Source: Polynucleobacter sp. UK-Gri1-W3
GTDB taxonomy: Bacteria; Pseudomonadota; Gammaproteobacteria; Burkholderiales; Burkholderiaceae
Assembly: GCF_018881595.1 (NCBI RefSeq)
Contig: NZ_JACVQA010000006.1
Coordinates: 62,001 to 126,000, forward strand
Length of the DNA stretch: 64,000 nt
Reading direction: 5' to 3'
In this document: one piece after another, positions 28,615 through 38,143 of the stretch
How the letters are laid out: each line of letters starts with the position of its first letter
Numbering within the stretch: position 1 is the first letter of the stretch
Made by a program: the position numbers and the translations under genes
Notes under the pieces: model-generated
Told to the model about the DNA's origin: nothing
Seen by the model: only the letters and a program-made list of their open reading frames with translations
Databases searched by the model: none

Positions 28615-29258
28615 CAGCTGTTTCATGTGGAATTATTGCTTGTGAAACATGTGGCTATGCACAGCGTATCCCACAAGGGTCGGGGCATTTGGCTTGCATG
28701 CGTTGTGGAGCAAGAATGCATTCACGAAAGACAAATAGCATTAGCCGTACTTGGGCCCTTGTGATTGCAGCCTATGTTTTGATTATTCCTGCAAATTTAA
28801 TGCCTGTGATGGCAACCGGCTCCCTCTTCGGAACTGAAAAAGATACGATTTTTGGCGGGGTTGTTTTCCTTTGGACCTCCGACTCGCAAATATTAGCCAT
28901 CATCTTATTCTGCGCCAGTATTGTGATCCCTTTTGCAAAGCTATTTTCCTTAACCTTTCTATTGATTTCTGTGCAAATCCGCTCAACCTGGAAGCCTAAA
29001 CTTCGCGCAAAACTCTATCGGATAGTTGAGGCGATTGGGCGCTGGTCAATGATTGACGTTTATGTTGCCACCATGCTCACAGCCCTCGTACAATTTGGAA
29101 GCTTGATGTCTATTCGTGCAGGCGCTGGCGCAATAGCTTTTGCAACCGTAGTGGTTCTGACTATTTTTGCTGCAAAAAGTTTTGATCCTCGGCTCATTTG
29201 GGATGCTGCGGATCGCTCAAAAGAAAACAATCATTTAGCTAAGGATTTGAATGTCTAA
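28608..29258 (+). CDS. pqiA: PqiA-family membrane protein, second half
   Basis: About 216 aa from a TTG at 28608 preceded by a GGGCGGGGG ribosome site; a farther TTG at 28566 is possible. It has a second zinc-ribbon (CETCGYAQ ... CMRCGARM) and four TM segments, matching the C-terminal half of fused PqiA proteins. It overlaps pqiB by 8 bp. The split is probably the normal form in this lineage because both halves are intact. Confidence 0.85.
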   Translation: MVTAVSCGIIACETCGYAQRIPQGSGHLACMRCGARMHSRKTNSISRTWALVIAAYVLIIPANLMPVMATGSLFGTEKDTIFGGVVFLWTSDSQILAIILFCASIVIPFAKLFSLTFLLISVQIRSTWKPKLRAKLYRIVEAIGRWSMIDVYVATMLTALVQFGSLMSIRAGAGAIAFATVVVLTIFAAKSFDPRLIWDAADRSKENNHLAKDLNV

Positions 29259-30870
29259 CTTATCTCAAGGACCTGAGCTTCCTGATCTTCCGTCTGCAGT
29301 GGCTCAGGCCAAACGACATTGGGCGCCTCAGATTATTTGGATTATTCCAATTGTGGCAGTTCTGGTTGGATTGGGCTTAATGTACAAAGCAGTGATAGAC
29401 CACGGACCAACTATTACCGTTGCCTTTAAAACAGGCGATGGCCTGGTCGCAGGAAAAACCTTTGTGAAGTTTAAAGAAGTCACTATTGGTTTAGTAAAGA
29501 CGGTCATCTTGTCTGAAGACCATCAGCAAGTAATTGCAACCATTCAACTGAATAAAGATGCGGCGGATTTTGCAGGAGAAGATACGCGATTCTGGATTGT
29601 TCGGCCACGTATTACTGCGAGTGGAGTTTCAGGTTTAAGTACTTTGCTTGATGGGCCTTTTATCGCCGCCGATATTGGTCAGTCGACTACTAAGGCTGAT
29701 AGCTTTGTGGCGCTTGAGGTTCCTCCGATTTTGACTGGCGGTAATCCGGGGCGTGAGTTCATATTAAGAGCCCCTACTTTAGGGTCACACGGCATTGGGA
29801 CGCCAGTCTATTTTCGTCGCCTAAGTGTGGGTCAAGTAGTTGCATATGATCTCGACAAAGATGGCAAGAATATTTCTATTAGAGTATTTGTTAATGCACC
29901 TTACGATCAATATGTGACAAATAATGCGCGCTTTTGGAATGCTAGTGGTATTGATGTGAGTCTCAATGCATCAGGTATTCAGCTTCAAACAGAGTCTTTG
30001 GTGGCGGTTGTCGCAGGTGGCATTGCTTTTGAGGCTCCGCAGAGCCAGGATGATAGGTCTGAGCGAATTTCTAACCAACTAAGTCAAGTTGCTGCGACTG
30101 ATTCTGTGCAGGCAAGTTCAAGCCTGACCGAGCGCGCAAAAGAGGATGCTGTATTTACGCTCTTTCCAACCCGCGTAATGGCTATGAAGCAGTCTGATAC
30201 CCGAACTCAACGCTTTGTACTGAACTTCAAACAATCTGTTCGTGGATTGTCGGTAGGTGCGCCAGTAGAGTTTAGGGGTGTCAACCTTGGCGAAGTAGTC
30301 AGTATTGAAACAGCAATGGATCCAAGGACTTATGAAGTCATTCAGCCAGTTGAGATTTTCCTGTATCCCGACCGTCTTAAAGTGCGCTCCCTGAAAAGTG
30401 GGGCTATATTGCCTCCACCTGTGAACGAGTTAGAGCGATTGAAAGCGCTTATCAAGAAAGGCTTTCGTGCGCAATTGCAGACGGCTAGCTATTTAACTGG
30501 ACAACAATATATTAATTTAGATTTTTTCCCGGACGCGCCAAAATATACTTTCAATCCCTCCAATTACCCGCCTGAATTACCGGTTATCCCGAATGCTCTT
30601 GAGGATGCTGAAAAGACAGTGGCTAATGTACTTATAAAGACGGATCGCTTAGTGACGAAGTTGGACGAGAAAATTATTCCTGAGTTTGATAAAACATTAA
30701 AAAATGTCAATGCCATTACCGAAAGCGATTCACCTTTAATAACAGATATGCGTGATTCCATGCGCGAGTTAACAAAAGCAGCAACCTCAATCAAAACTTT
30801 GACGGATATGTTGGACCAGCAACCGCAATCTCTGATATTTGGTAAGCCGGCAGAGGGAGTGAAGAAATGA
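29251..30870 (+). CDS. pqiB: PqiB, MCE-domain (MlaD-type) transport protein
   Basis: 539 aa, one N-terminal TM helix (IIWIIPIVAVLVGLGLMYKA, about residues 28-47) followed by three MCE domains (around residues 50-130, 165-225 and 300-410) and a C-terminal helical part, as in PqiB. Such proteins form hexameric tubes between inner and outer membrane. It overlaps pqiA and pqiC by 8 and 4 bp, so all four genes form one operon. Confidence 0.9.
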   Translation: MSNLSQGPELPDLPSAVAQAKRHWAPQIIWIIPIVAVLVGLGLMYKAVIDHGPTITVAFKTGDGLVAGKTFVKFKEVTIGLVKTVILSEDHQQVIATIQLNKDAADFAGEDTRFWIVRPRITASGVSGLSTLLDGPFIAADIGQSTTKADSFVALEVPPILTGGNPGREFILRAPTLGSHGIGTPVYFRRLSVGQVVAYDLDKDGKNISIRVFVNAPYDQYVTNNARFWNASGIDVSLNASGIQLQTESLVAVVAGGIAFEAPQSQDDRSERISNQLSQVAATDSVQASSSLTERAKEDAVFTLFPTRVMAMKQSDTRTQRFVLNFKQSVRGLSVGAPVEFRGVNLGEVVSIETAMDPRTYEVIQPVEIFLYPDRLKVRSLKSGAILPPPVNELERLKALIKKGFRAQLQTASYLTGQQYINLDFFPDAPKYTFNPSNYPPELPVIPNALEDAEKTVANVLIKTDRLVTKLDEKIIPEFDKTLKNVNAITESDSPLITDMRDSMRELTKAATSIKTLTDMLDQQPQSLIFGKPAEGVKK

Positions 30871-31487
30871 GGATGCTATCTGCTTCTGTATTGTTGGGTC
30901 TGATGCTGGTTGGGTGTAGCTCACCGACAACATCCTATTACAAACTCAGCTCAGAGCCCATACCGGTTATGGCGGAGACGGATAATACAATACGGCTGAT
31001 GGTCGGTCCGGTAAGTGTTCCCGGGGGTATGGATCGCCCTCAGCTGGTAGTGCAAAGCAGCGGTAATCAGGCACAGGTATTTGAATATAATCGCTGGTCT
31101 GGATCTCTTAAAAGCGAAATTGCACGTGTGATTGGCGCAAGCCTAGCACGTGATTTGGGAACTCCAAATGTGTGGAATTTTGCAGAAAGCACCCAAACAA
31201 ATTTTGATTATCAAATCTTCATCGAAGTGCAAAATTTAGAGAGCAACCCTGGGGATAGCGTCTTAGTTGATGTGCTCTGGACAATTAAACCCGGGAATAG
31301 CAAGCGTAAGCCTACAGATAAAAATACAAACTCAAGTTCAGTTTCTGGTATGAATTCAAAAACGAAGATGGGGCGCTCATTGGTTCGCGAATCTGTAGCG
31401 GGTACTAGTGTTGATGCGCTGGTTGCCGCCCAAAGTCGCGCCTTTTCAAAGGTGGGTATGGAAATCACGCAATCGATTCGTGACTAG
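30867..31487 (+). CDS. pqiC: PqiC-family outer-membrane lipoprotein
   Basis: 206 aa with a lipobox (LVGCSS, about residues 15-20) and the ABC-type transport auxiliary lipoprotein pattern SPTTSYYKL ... VGPVSVPGGMDRPQLVV ... YNRWSGSLKSEIARV. It would anchor the PqiB tube at the outer membrane. ATGA overlap with pqiB. Confidence 0.88.
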   Translation: MRMLSASVLLGLMLVGCSSPTTSYYKLSSEPIPVMAETDNTIRLMVGPVSVPGGMDRPQLVVQSSGNQAQVFEYNRWSGSLKSEIARVIGASLARDLGTPNVWNFAESTQTNFDYQIFIEVQNLESNPGDSVLVDVLWTIKPGNSKRKPTDKNTNSSSVSGMNSKTKMGRSLVRESVAGTSVDALVAAQSRAFSKVGMEITQSIRD

Positions 31488-31501
31488 TTTTTCATTACCA
31501 A

Positions 31502-31564
31502 GCCTTGCCTGCGGCAAGGCATACCCACCAGCAAAGCAAGCCCTCGTAAGGAATGGTGGGAGCT
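31502..31564 (+). terminator. Hairpin after pqiC, with a degenerate tRNA-end/hairpin trace (copy F)
   Basis: GCCTTGCC/GGCAAGGC (31502-31520) is a strong stem without T-run, 14 bp after the pqiC stop. It is followed by CCCACCAGCAAAGCAAGCCCTC and GGTGGGAG, which look like a worn version of the CCCACCA-plus-hairpin unit. Confidence 0.55.
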
Positions 31565-31579
31565 TCATATTTCTTGGGA

Positions 31580-32347
31580 TTATTTCTTAAGACGGTAACC
31601 GGTTCTAAAGATCCAAATGACAACCGCAATTGATGTTGCTAAAAAAGACAATGTCATTCCTAGGCTCACCCAAAGCGACACGTCCTCAATGCCGTAAAAG
31701 CTCCAGCGAAAGCCGCTAATGAGATACACAACTGGGTTGAGTAAGGCTACTTTTTGCCAGAAGGGTGGCAAAACAGAAATCGAATAAAAGCTGCCACCCA
31801 GGAATGTTAGGGGCGTGATGATGAGTAGGGGCACTACTTGAAGTTTTTCAAAGCCATCTGCCCATATGCCAATAATGAAACCAATCATGCTGAAAGTGAT
31901 TGAAGTGATCACCAAATAAAACAGCATCCATAAGGGATGATCTATTTGAAGTGGCACAAAAAAAGTAGCAGTAGCCAGAATGATCAGGCCCAAAATAATC
32001 GATTTACTTGCTGCAGCACCAACATAGCCCATCACAATCTCTAATGGAGATATCGGCGCAGAGAGGATCTCATAAATAGTTCCGCTAAATTTAGGAAAGT
32101 AGATTCCAAATGAGGCATTAGAAATACTTTGCGTGAGCAGTGAAAGCATGATTAGCCCAGGCACGATAAATGCCCCATAGGAGATTCCCTCCATCTGGGT
32201 CATGCGTGAACCAATCGCAGAACCAAAAACAATAAAGTACAAGGAGGTCGAGATAACAGGAGCAATAATGCTTTGCATTAACGTGCGCCGCGTTCTTGCC
32301 ATCTCAAATTTATAGATGGCTCGTACGCCATGGAAATTAAGCTTCAT
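31580..32347 (-). CDS. ABC-2 type transporter permease
   Basis: 255 aa, six TM segments, with the ABC-2 signature [17 protein letters not shown] near residue 180 and an N-terminal cytoplasmic segment typical of YadH-like permeases. It follows the ATPase gene with an 11-bp overlap. Substrate unknown; such pairs may export glycolipids, polysaccharides or drugs. Confidence 0.87.
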   Translation of the reverse strand: MKLNFHGVRAIYKFEMARTRRTLMQSIIAPVISTSLYFIVFGSAIGSRMTQMEGISYGAFIVPGLIMLSLLTQSISNASFGIYFPKFSGTIYEILSAPISPLEIVMGYVGAAASKSIILGLIILATATFFVPLQIDHPLWMLFYLVITSITFSMIGFIIGIWADGFEKLQVVPLLIITPLTFLGGSFYSISVLPPFWQKVALLNPVVYLISGFRWSFYGIEDVSLWVSLGMTLSFLATSIAVVIWIFRTGYRLKK

Positions 32348-33278
32348 TGGTATCTTCTTCTGAGTTAACGAGATTTACAAAGATTTCTTCTAGTGAACTC
32401 TGTTTTGTATGGAGGTCCTTAAAGATAATGCCAAGGCTAGTGATCTTTTGTAACAGCTGTGCAATATTGATATCTTCGTCTTTGGCGTCAAAGCGATAAG
32501 TAAGCTCATATTTATCTTCTGAAAGACTTAGGCTGGGTAAATCCAACTCCTTCGGAAGACTCTGGAGCGGACTTTGTAGCTGAAGGGTTAACTCCTTTTT
32601 ACCCAATTTATTCATGAGGGCTAATTTGTTGTCTACCATGATGAGTTCGCCGCTACGAATAATGCCAATACGATCTGCCATTTCTTCAGCCTCTTCAATA
32701 TAGTGAGTCGTGAGAATGACGGTAGTGCCGTTGTCTTTCAGAATTTTGACCAAATTCCACATATCTTTTCTGAGGCTGACATCCACTCCAGCAGTGGGCT
32801 CGTCCAGAAAAAGAATGCTGGGTTCATGAGAGAGTGCTTTTGCAATCATCACTCGGCGCTTCATACCACCAGATAGCGTCATGATCTTGTTATAACGTTT
32901 ATCCCATAAGGACAAGTCCTTCAGAATCTTTTCAATGAAGGCCGGATTAGGCGCTTTCCCATACAAGCCCCGGCTAAATGTTACGGTATTCCAAACAGTT
33001 TCAAAAGAGTCGGTAGCGAGCTCTTGAGGTACGAGGCCAATTAATTCTCTAGCCTCGCGGTAATCGCCAATGATATCTTTGCCATCTACTAAAATCCGAC
33101 CACTGCTGGGGCTCACGATTCCGCAAATAATGCTGATGAGAGTGGTTTTTCCAGCGCCATTTTGTCCAAGCAGAGCAAAGATCTCACCTTTGGATATCTC
33201 TAAATTAATGTCTTTTAGGGCCTGGAAGCCAGACTGATAAGTCTTATTGAGATGGGAAATAGAGAGGATGTTAGTCAT
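32337..33278 (-). CDS. ABC transporter ATP-binding protein (YadG-like)
   Basis: 313 aa. Walker [11 protein letters not shown] (about residue 38), signature LSGGMKRRV (about 139), Walker [13 protein letters not shown] (about 159) and H-loop TTHY. The C-terminal region of about 90 residues after the NBD is typical of DrrA/YadG ATPases. It forms an exporter with the permease encoded immediately downstream. Confidence 0.9.
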   Translation of the reverse strand: MTNILSISHLNKTYQSGFQALKDINLEISKGEIFALLGQNGAGKTTLISIICGIVSPSSGRILVDGKDIIGDYREARELIGLVPQELATDSFETVWNTVTFSRGLYGKAPNPAFIEKILKDLSLWDKRYNKIMTLSGGMKRRVMIAKALSHEPSILFLDEPTAGVDVSLRKDMWNLVKILKDNGTTVILTTHYIEEAEEMADRIGIIRSGELIMVDNKLALMNKLGKKELTLQLQSPLQSLPKELDLPSLSLSEDKYELTYRFDAKDEDINIAQLLQKITSLGIIFKDLHTKQSSLEEIFVNLVNSEEDTNEA

Positions 33279-33383
33279 AAGAGCTAATGATATTAGAAAT
33301 CAAGCCACCGTAAGAAATCCCAATCATTAGATTGAAGGGGAATACTTAAGATGTTCAGAGGACTTGTAGTCGAGTGCTGAATT

Positions 33384-33458
33384 TGGAGGCGGAAACCTGG
33401 AATCGAACCAAGGTAGTGAGATTTGCAATCTCATGCATAGCCACTCTGCCATTCCGCC
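33384..33458 (-). tRNA. tRNA-Cys(GCA)
   Basis: Complete cloverleaf on the minus strand: acceptor GGCGGAA pairing with TTCCGCC, anticodon loop TTGCAAA with GCA, T-loop GGTTCGATTCC, discriminator T, and an encoded CCA. 75 nt. It is the only complete tRNA in the window. Confidence 0.95.
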
Positions 33459-33690
33459 ATCAGTAGAAGGATAGCTTAAGAATTCGAATCATTTATTAAA
33501 GTAGCCCCATTAAAAAATTGTTTACAAAATTCCGGAAATTTTTTGCCTACTTAATTTTTGAGTAGAACTATAGTTAAAGTGAGCTGAATGGCGATATCCC
33601 CTTGCTTTGATCCCTGATTTGATTGTTTTTTAGGAAGTCGGCCAAAATTTGCCAAATCCCATAGAATTGCTTGACTAGTCAACTTATTCT

Positions 33691-33875
33691 ATGAAAAAGC
33701 TGGTAAATAAAGAATATGTTGCTGGTAATGAATATACGATTGCTGATATTGCTCACTTTGGCGGGATGTAGCAGGCTATCCAAATGTAAAGCGTTAGTAC
33801 GATCAGGTTGCTAGTCGCTCAGCAGTCAAAGTAGCTATTTCAAAATTACAGGCTTTAGTGCCTCCAACCGCTTAA
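33691..33875 (+). pseudogene. Glutathione S-transferase C-terminal remnant
   Basis: Translates as KEYVAGNEYTIADIA followed by scrambled frames containing YPNVKR and a tail SRSAVKVAISKLQALVPP. The first part is a typical GST C-terminal domain motif (L....Y.AG..YTIADI). Internal stops and frame changes show decay. The rest of 33459-33884 has no recognisable gene. Confidence 0.6.
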
Positions 33876-33884
33876 GGAATTGTG

Positions 33885-34499
33885 ATGACGGATATGTATT
33901 CATATGAGCCGAAGAACGGACATGGCTTACCGCATGATCCATTTAATGCCATTGTGGGTCCAAGGCCGATTGGCTGGATCTCAACCCAAAGTAAGACTGG
34001 TGTTGTTAATCTAGCACCATATAGCTTTTTCAATGCCTTTAACTATGTTCCACCGATTATTGGTTTTTCTAGTGTTGGCTATAAAGACACTCTAAGAAAC
34101 ATTGAAGAAACTGGTGACTTTGTATGGAATTTGGTAACAATCGATTTAGTAGAGGCAATGAACCAATCGTGCGCCCCATATCCTCCTGAAGTCAGTGAGT
34201 TTGATGCTGCCGGACTTGAGAAAGCGAAATCAACATTAGTTCTGCCCCCAAGAGTTGCTAAAGCCAAGGTCGCATTTGAATGTAAATGCACTGAGATCAT
34301 TCAGCTCAAGGGTATTTCAGGTGAAAAGGCTCAGACATGGTTGGTACTTGGGGAGGTGGTAGAAATCCATATTGCTAAGTCGTTATTAAAAGAAGGGATC
34401 TACGAAACCTCAGAGGCTGGTCATGTCCTTAGAGGCGGCGGTCCAGGCGATTACTTCACTATTGGTAAAGAGCAGCTCTTTAAGCTGTATAGACCATAA
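33885..34499 (+). CDS. Flavin reductase-like FMN-binding split-barrel protein
   Basis: 204 aa from the ATG at 33885 with AAGGA upstream. The motif PRPIGWISTQSKTGVVNLAP followed by SFFNAF is the FMN-binding signature of the flavin reductase-like domain (PF01613 type). Probably an FMN-binding oxidoreductase; partner and substrate unknown. Confidence 0.87.
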   Translation: MTDMYSYEPKNGHGLPHDPFNAIVGPRPIGWISTQSKTGVVNLAPYSFFNAFNYVPPIIGFSSVGYKDTLRNIEETGDFVWNLVTIDLVEAMNQSCAPYPPEVSEFDAAGLEKAKSTLVLPPRVAKAKVAFECKCTEIIQLKGISGEKAQTWLVLGEVVEIHIAKSLLKEGIYETSEAGHVLRGGGPGDYFTIGKEQLFKLYRP

Positions 34500-34541
34500 T
34501 AATTTTTAAATGACCTACAGGTACTGAGTGAGCCGATAAAT

Positions 34542-34653
34542 ATGAATAAAGTAGCTTTAATCATTGGAGCTCTGGCCTTGTGTAAGTGCTGTCTTTGCTA
34601 GGGAACCTGTTAATGTAGGTCATACCGTTGCATTGGCATCGCGAGATAATTAA
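34542..34653 (+). pseudogene. Frameshifted remnant of a small secreted protein
   Basis: Begins MNKVALIIGALAL; a frame change after the Leu codon restores SAVFAREPVNVGH and ends at a TAA at 34653. The length (112 nt) is not a multiple of three, which supports a one-base indel in a signal-peptide ORF. Confidence 0.4.
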
Positions 34654-34657
34654 AAGA

Positions 34658-35290
34658 CTATTTTTTCCAAACGCTTGCTAACCATGGTTGTTGTTCAATA
34701 GGTAGTCCACTTGGCCTATAGTAATGTTCAATTTCAGTGAACTGTGCATTTGCCATAAAAGATCTCCAAGCCGCTAGATCATGATAAGAACCAAAGCGTT
34801 CTCCATACCAAACTTCTTCGTTATTACCCCGAGGATTTGAGCTAAAAAGAATGCCATTGTGTTTTAGGCTTGCCCATAAATTACTTAGTACTTTGGGCAA
34901 TAGCTTATTGGGAATATGAAATAGTGAAGCGTTCGCAAAAATACCGTCAAAAGTATTTTCCGGCAAAGATAAGTTAAAAAAATCCTGGACTAGGATTTCG
35001 CAACCGCTTTTCGTTTTAGCTATTTGAGCCGCTTCTTTGCTGCCTTCAAGCCCAATAGCAACATGACCAAGCCTGGTAAAGGTCTGTAGATCTCTTCCCG
35101 GACCACATCCAAAATCCAGAATATGAAGCGGTGGCTTAGTCTTGATTGCGCGTAATAGGGCATCGATATTTTGACTGACATCATGATCTTTTGTGCCCTC
35201 ATCATAAGAAACAGCATGTTGATCATAATGCGCAATAGTTTTTTGCGAGATTAAGGCAGACTCATTTGTGAGATTTTTAAATGTAGACAT
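34658..35290 (-). CDS. Class I SAM-dependent methyltransferase
   Basis: 210 aa from the ATG at 35290 (an in-frame TTG lies further upstream). Motif I is LDFGCGPGRDLQTF (about residue 53), followed by GLEGSKEA and FDGIFANASLFH, which place it in the TehB/UbiE-like group. Substrate not evident. The upstream YceI gene ends only 20 bp from this start, so the two could be co-transcribed. Confidence 0.85.
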   Translation of the reverse strand: MSTFKNLTNESALISQKTIAHYDQHAVSYDEGTKDHDVSQNIDALLRAIKTKPPLHILDFGCGPGRDLQTFTRLGHVAIGLEGSKEAAQIAKTKSGCEILVQDFFNLSLPENTFDGIFANASLFHIPNKLLPKVLSNLWASLKHNGILFSSNPRGNNEEVWYGERFGSYHDLAAWRSFMANAQFTEIEHYYRPSGLPIEQQPWLASVWKK

Positions 35291-35309
35291 AATGAGTTTG
35301 AAACTAAGA

Positions 35310-35876
35310 CTATTCTTTTGACGCCTCAATTACTATATTTAGGCTTATTTCATCGCCAACAAAAGGTACATATTTTCCCAGATCAAATTCTGAGCGACTT
35401 AACTTCGCGCTTGCGTTAGCGCCACACATATATTTCAAAGTAATCAAGTTACGACTGCAAGCGAAGTTACTTACTTCAATATTGACGGGTTTGGTAATGC
35501 CTTTAATGGTCAGCTCGCCTGAGAGTGATGTAATAGTCTGATCATTGAATATAACCTTATCAGAAGTGAATTTGGCTACAGGAAATTTTTCAGAATTAAA
35601 GTAATTTTCGGATCTAAGTAGCTTATTAAAAGTATCGGAGCCTGTGCTGACTGAGCCAGTCTCAATTGCAACATCTATAGTGCCGCCATCCATTTGATCA
35701 TTCAGTGTAATAGTTCCATTCACCCTATCAAAACGACTAGTTTGAATTGAGTAAGCTAAATGTTTGTAGCTAAAGCTAACAAAGGTATGCTCAGGATCGG
35801 TTATATAAATTTCTGCTGCTTGTGCCGAGGAAGTCACCAAGGTCAGGAGCAAAGCAGCTATATAAAAAAAGTTCAT
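35310..35876 (-). CDS. YceI-family periplasmic lipid-binding protein
   Basis: 188 aa with signal peptide (LLLTLVTSSAQA|AE) and the lipocalin-like YceI features: DPEHTFVSFSYKHL, FDRVNGTITLND, SENYFNSEKFPVAKF and GELTIKGITKPV. Members bind polyisoprenoid or similar lipids in the periplasm. Confidence 0.92.
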   Translation of the reverse strand: MNFFYIAALLLTLVTSSAQAAEIYITDPEHTFVSFSYKHLAYSIQTSRFDRVNGTITLNDQMDGGTIDVAIETGSVSTGSDTFNKLLRSENYFNSEKFPVAKFTSDKVIFNDQTITSLSGELTIKGITKPVNIEVSNFACSRNLITLKYMCGANASAKLSRSEFDLGKYVPFVGDEISLNIVIEASKE

Positions 35877-36066
35877 TAGATATTTTAGGTGTTGATATGG
35901 GTATGTGCTAAATAAACGATCCCATCCTCAGTACAGGCCTAAATACCTTGTTTTTTGGCCTTTCCGACGGTTAGGGTATCAATTTGGTCTTTAAGGGGCA
36001 AGCAAGGGTGAGCATAAAGTCAATTTATATGAGTTAATTCATTTAATTAACTTAATAGGAAGAATC

Positions 36067-36447
36067 ATGTTTAGTCACATTATGTTGGGCGCAAATGACT
36101 TAGAATTTTCAAGGGGCTTCTATGATGCTGCTCTAGGAGCTTTGGGTATCAAAGCTGGGAGCTTTAGTCATGACAAATACTTTTATCGCGGTCCTGGTGG
36201 AGTCTTTGCTATTACTAAGCCTATTGATGGTAACGAAGCTACTCATGCCAATGGCGGCACAATTGGCTTTAGCGCTAAATCAATTGCTGATGTAGATGCA
36301 TTCCATGCCATCGGTGTTGCTCATGGTGGCACTTCCTGTGAAGGTGATCCAGGCTACCGAGAGGGTGTCGCCGGCACTATATATATTGCTTGGCTCAGAG
36401 ATCCTGCTGGCAATAAAATCTGCGCAATGCATAGGCCGCCGAAATAA
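36067..36447 (+). CDS. VOC-family (glyoxalase-like) protein
   Basis: 126 aa, a single vicinal-oxygen-chelate domain with MFSHIMLGANDLEFSRGFYD at the N-terminus and YIAWLRDPAGNKICAMH at the C-terminus. It is a small metalloenzyme or binding protein; substrate unknown. AATAGGAAGA gives a ribosome site. Confidence 0.9.
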   Translation: MFSHIMLGANDLEFSRGFYDAALGALGIKAGSFSHDKYFYRGPGGVFAITKPIDGNEATHANGGTIGFSAKSIADVDAFHAIGVAHGGTSCEGDPGYREGVAGTIYIAWLRDPAGNKICAMHRPPK

Positions 36448-36494
36448 AAGCTTGCTTCGCTTTGGGGTGGGTTCGGTGGATTTGGCGAGATTAG

Positions 36495-38057
36495 CTAAAA
36501 CTCAAGGGTAAGTTGTGAGCTTGCCTCTGTAGTTTTAGCTGTAGATTTTTTACGTACGTCCCTGCTTGCTCGAGAAGCATGTTTATCGACAACTGATTTT
36601 TTTCCAGCCTGAACCTCCGATAGGTTGCGTCTAGCATGCAAGCGATCTTTAGATAGCTTTGTGGCAACAGCAATATCTACTAATGGCTGGGGAATGTCTC
36701 TACCAATCTCAATGCCAATGCTGCTTTGTACTTCTTGAGGTATATTCCAAGGCTCAAAAAGCCATGTGTCGGGTACTTGACGCATATGGGGAAGCCATTT
36801 TCTAACGAAAAAGCCCTTTTGATCATGGTCTTGTGCTTGCTTGATCGGGTTATAAACACGAGTTACATTGATCCCGGTTGTACCCGATTGCATTTGCAAT
36901 TGACTCCAATGGATTCCGGGCTCATAGTCTAAAAATTGAGTGGCTAACCAATCTCCTACTGGTTTCCAGTGTAGCCAAAGTGGATAGGCCGCAACCGAGA
37001 CTAGCATCGCACGCATTCTAAAATTCAGCCATCCTGTTTCACGTAGCATCATGACGCAGGCGTCCACCATAGGCCAACCCGTCTTACCATCCTTCAAGGC
37101 ATTGAAGTAATCGTCATTAAATTCATTCTCACGTAATGCATCATATCCACGGTGCATATTTCGCCACTCGATTTCAGGCTCACTCTCCAGCTTTTGAATA
37201 AAGTGACAATGCCAATACAAACGACTCATAAAGGCAGTTAAACCTGATTTTCTTCTACTGGCATCGGGTGGCATTTGCAGTAGTTCTTCATTTGCTGCTT
37301 GCACTACTTCTCTGATGCTAAGACATCCATAGGTCAGATACACAGATAATCGGGAGCATGCATCTGGCGCTGATAAAGGTGATGAAATTCCACCTCGGTA
37401 CCACATGCTGCGCTGCTTTAAAAAACTATTCAGTATTTTAAGTGCAAGCGATCTTCCGCCGCGTTGCCTCAATGGTGGATTATGTCTTAGGTGTGCCGGT
37501 GCCTTCATAGTAGACGGCGTCAGATAATGAGCGCTGGGGTTCGGCACTGGCATGCTAGAGAGCGGGGCTTTCCAAAATCGAATGGGTGGCAGTTCACATA
37601 AAGGCGCTTCCATGTGCTTTTGCCAATGAGCATGCCATTCATTACGATTTTTTAGTCCTCTAATAACTCCAAACTGGGCATGTTGACCCCAATAAATGCC
37701 GCGAGACTGACACCATTTGCCAACGTCTCGATCTCTTGAATAAGTAAATCCATTGCCAGTTTCCTGATGAGAATGCAAACCCTGAAAAGGATTAGCTTCC
37801 CAGATGTTATTTAGCACTTCAGTAACTTCACCTACATGGATTTCGATAGTGCCGCCGCGTAAACGAAGCTGGGTATCGAGGTCGTGAAGGGACTCCCGAA
37901 TAAACTCAAAATGTTGGAGGGCAACATCAGGCTGCATCCATAACGTTGGCTCAAGCACGTAAATGCAGCGAATTGGCCCTATCTTTGCAGCCTCGAGAAG
38001 AGCGGTATGGTCCTCACAGCGCAAATCACGCTTAAACCATACCAGTTGATAACTCAT
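36495..38057 (-). CDS. Cryptochrome/photolyase-family FAD protein
   Basis: 520 aa. The N-terminal antenna domain begins LVWFKRDLRCEDHTAL; the C-terminal FAD domain has GKTGWPMVDACVMMLRETGW and NFRMRAMLVS, and the later WSQLQMQSGTTGIN. This is the two-domain organisation of the family. The C-terminal tail of about 60 residues is basic (ARRNLSEVQAGKKS...). Whether it repairs CPD or is a cryptochrome-like light sensor cannot be decided here. Confidence 0.88.
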   Translation of the reverse strand: MSYQLVWFKRDLRCEDHTALLEAAKIGPIRCIYVLEPTLWMQPDVALQHFEFIRESLHDLDTQLRLRGGTIEIHVGEVTEVLNNIWEANPFQGLHSHQETGNGFTYSRDRDVGKWCQSRGIYWGQHAQFGVIRGLKNRNEWHAHWQKHMEAPLCELPPIRFWKAPLSSMPVPNPSAHYLTPSTMKAPAHLRHNPPLRQRGGRSLALKILNSFLKQRSMWYRGGISSPLSAPDACSRLSVYLTYGCLSIREVVQAANEELLQMPPDASRRKSGLTAFMSRLYWHCHFIQKLESEPEIEWRNMHRGYDALRENEFNDDYFNALKDGKTGWPMVDACVMMLRETGWLNFRMRAMLVSVAAYPLWLHWKPVGDWLATQFLDYEPGIHWSQLQMQSGTTGINVTRVYNPIKQAQDHDQKGFFVRKWLPHMRQVPDTWLFEPWNIPQEVQSSIGIEIGRDIPQPLVDIAVATKLSKDRLHARRNLSEVQAGKKSVVDKHASRASRDVRKKSTAKTTEASSQLTLEF

Positions 38058-38143
38058 AATTAATCAGTAGAGAAGATGAATTGATATTGATGTTAGACGA
38101 TTAAGTTAGTTTTTTCCTTGTAGCGCAAAGTTAAGGCAATCAA

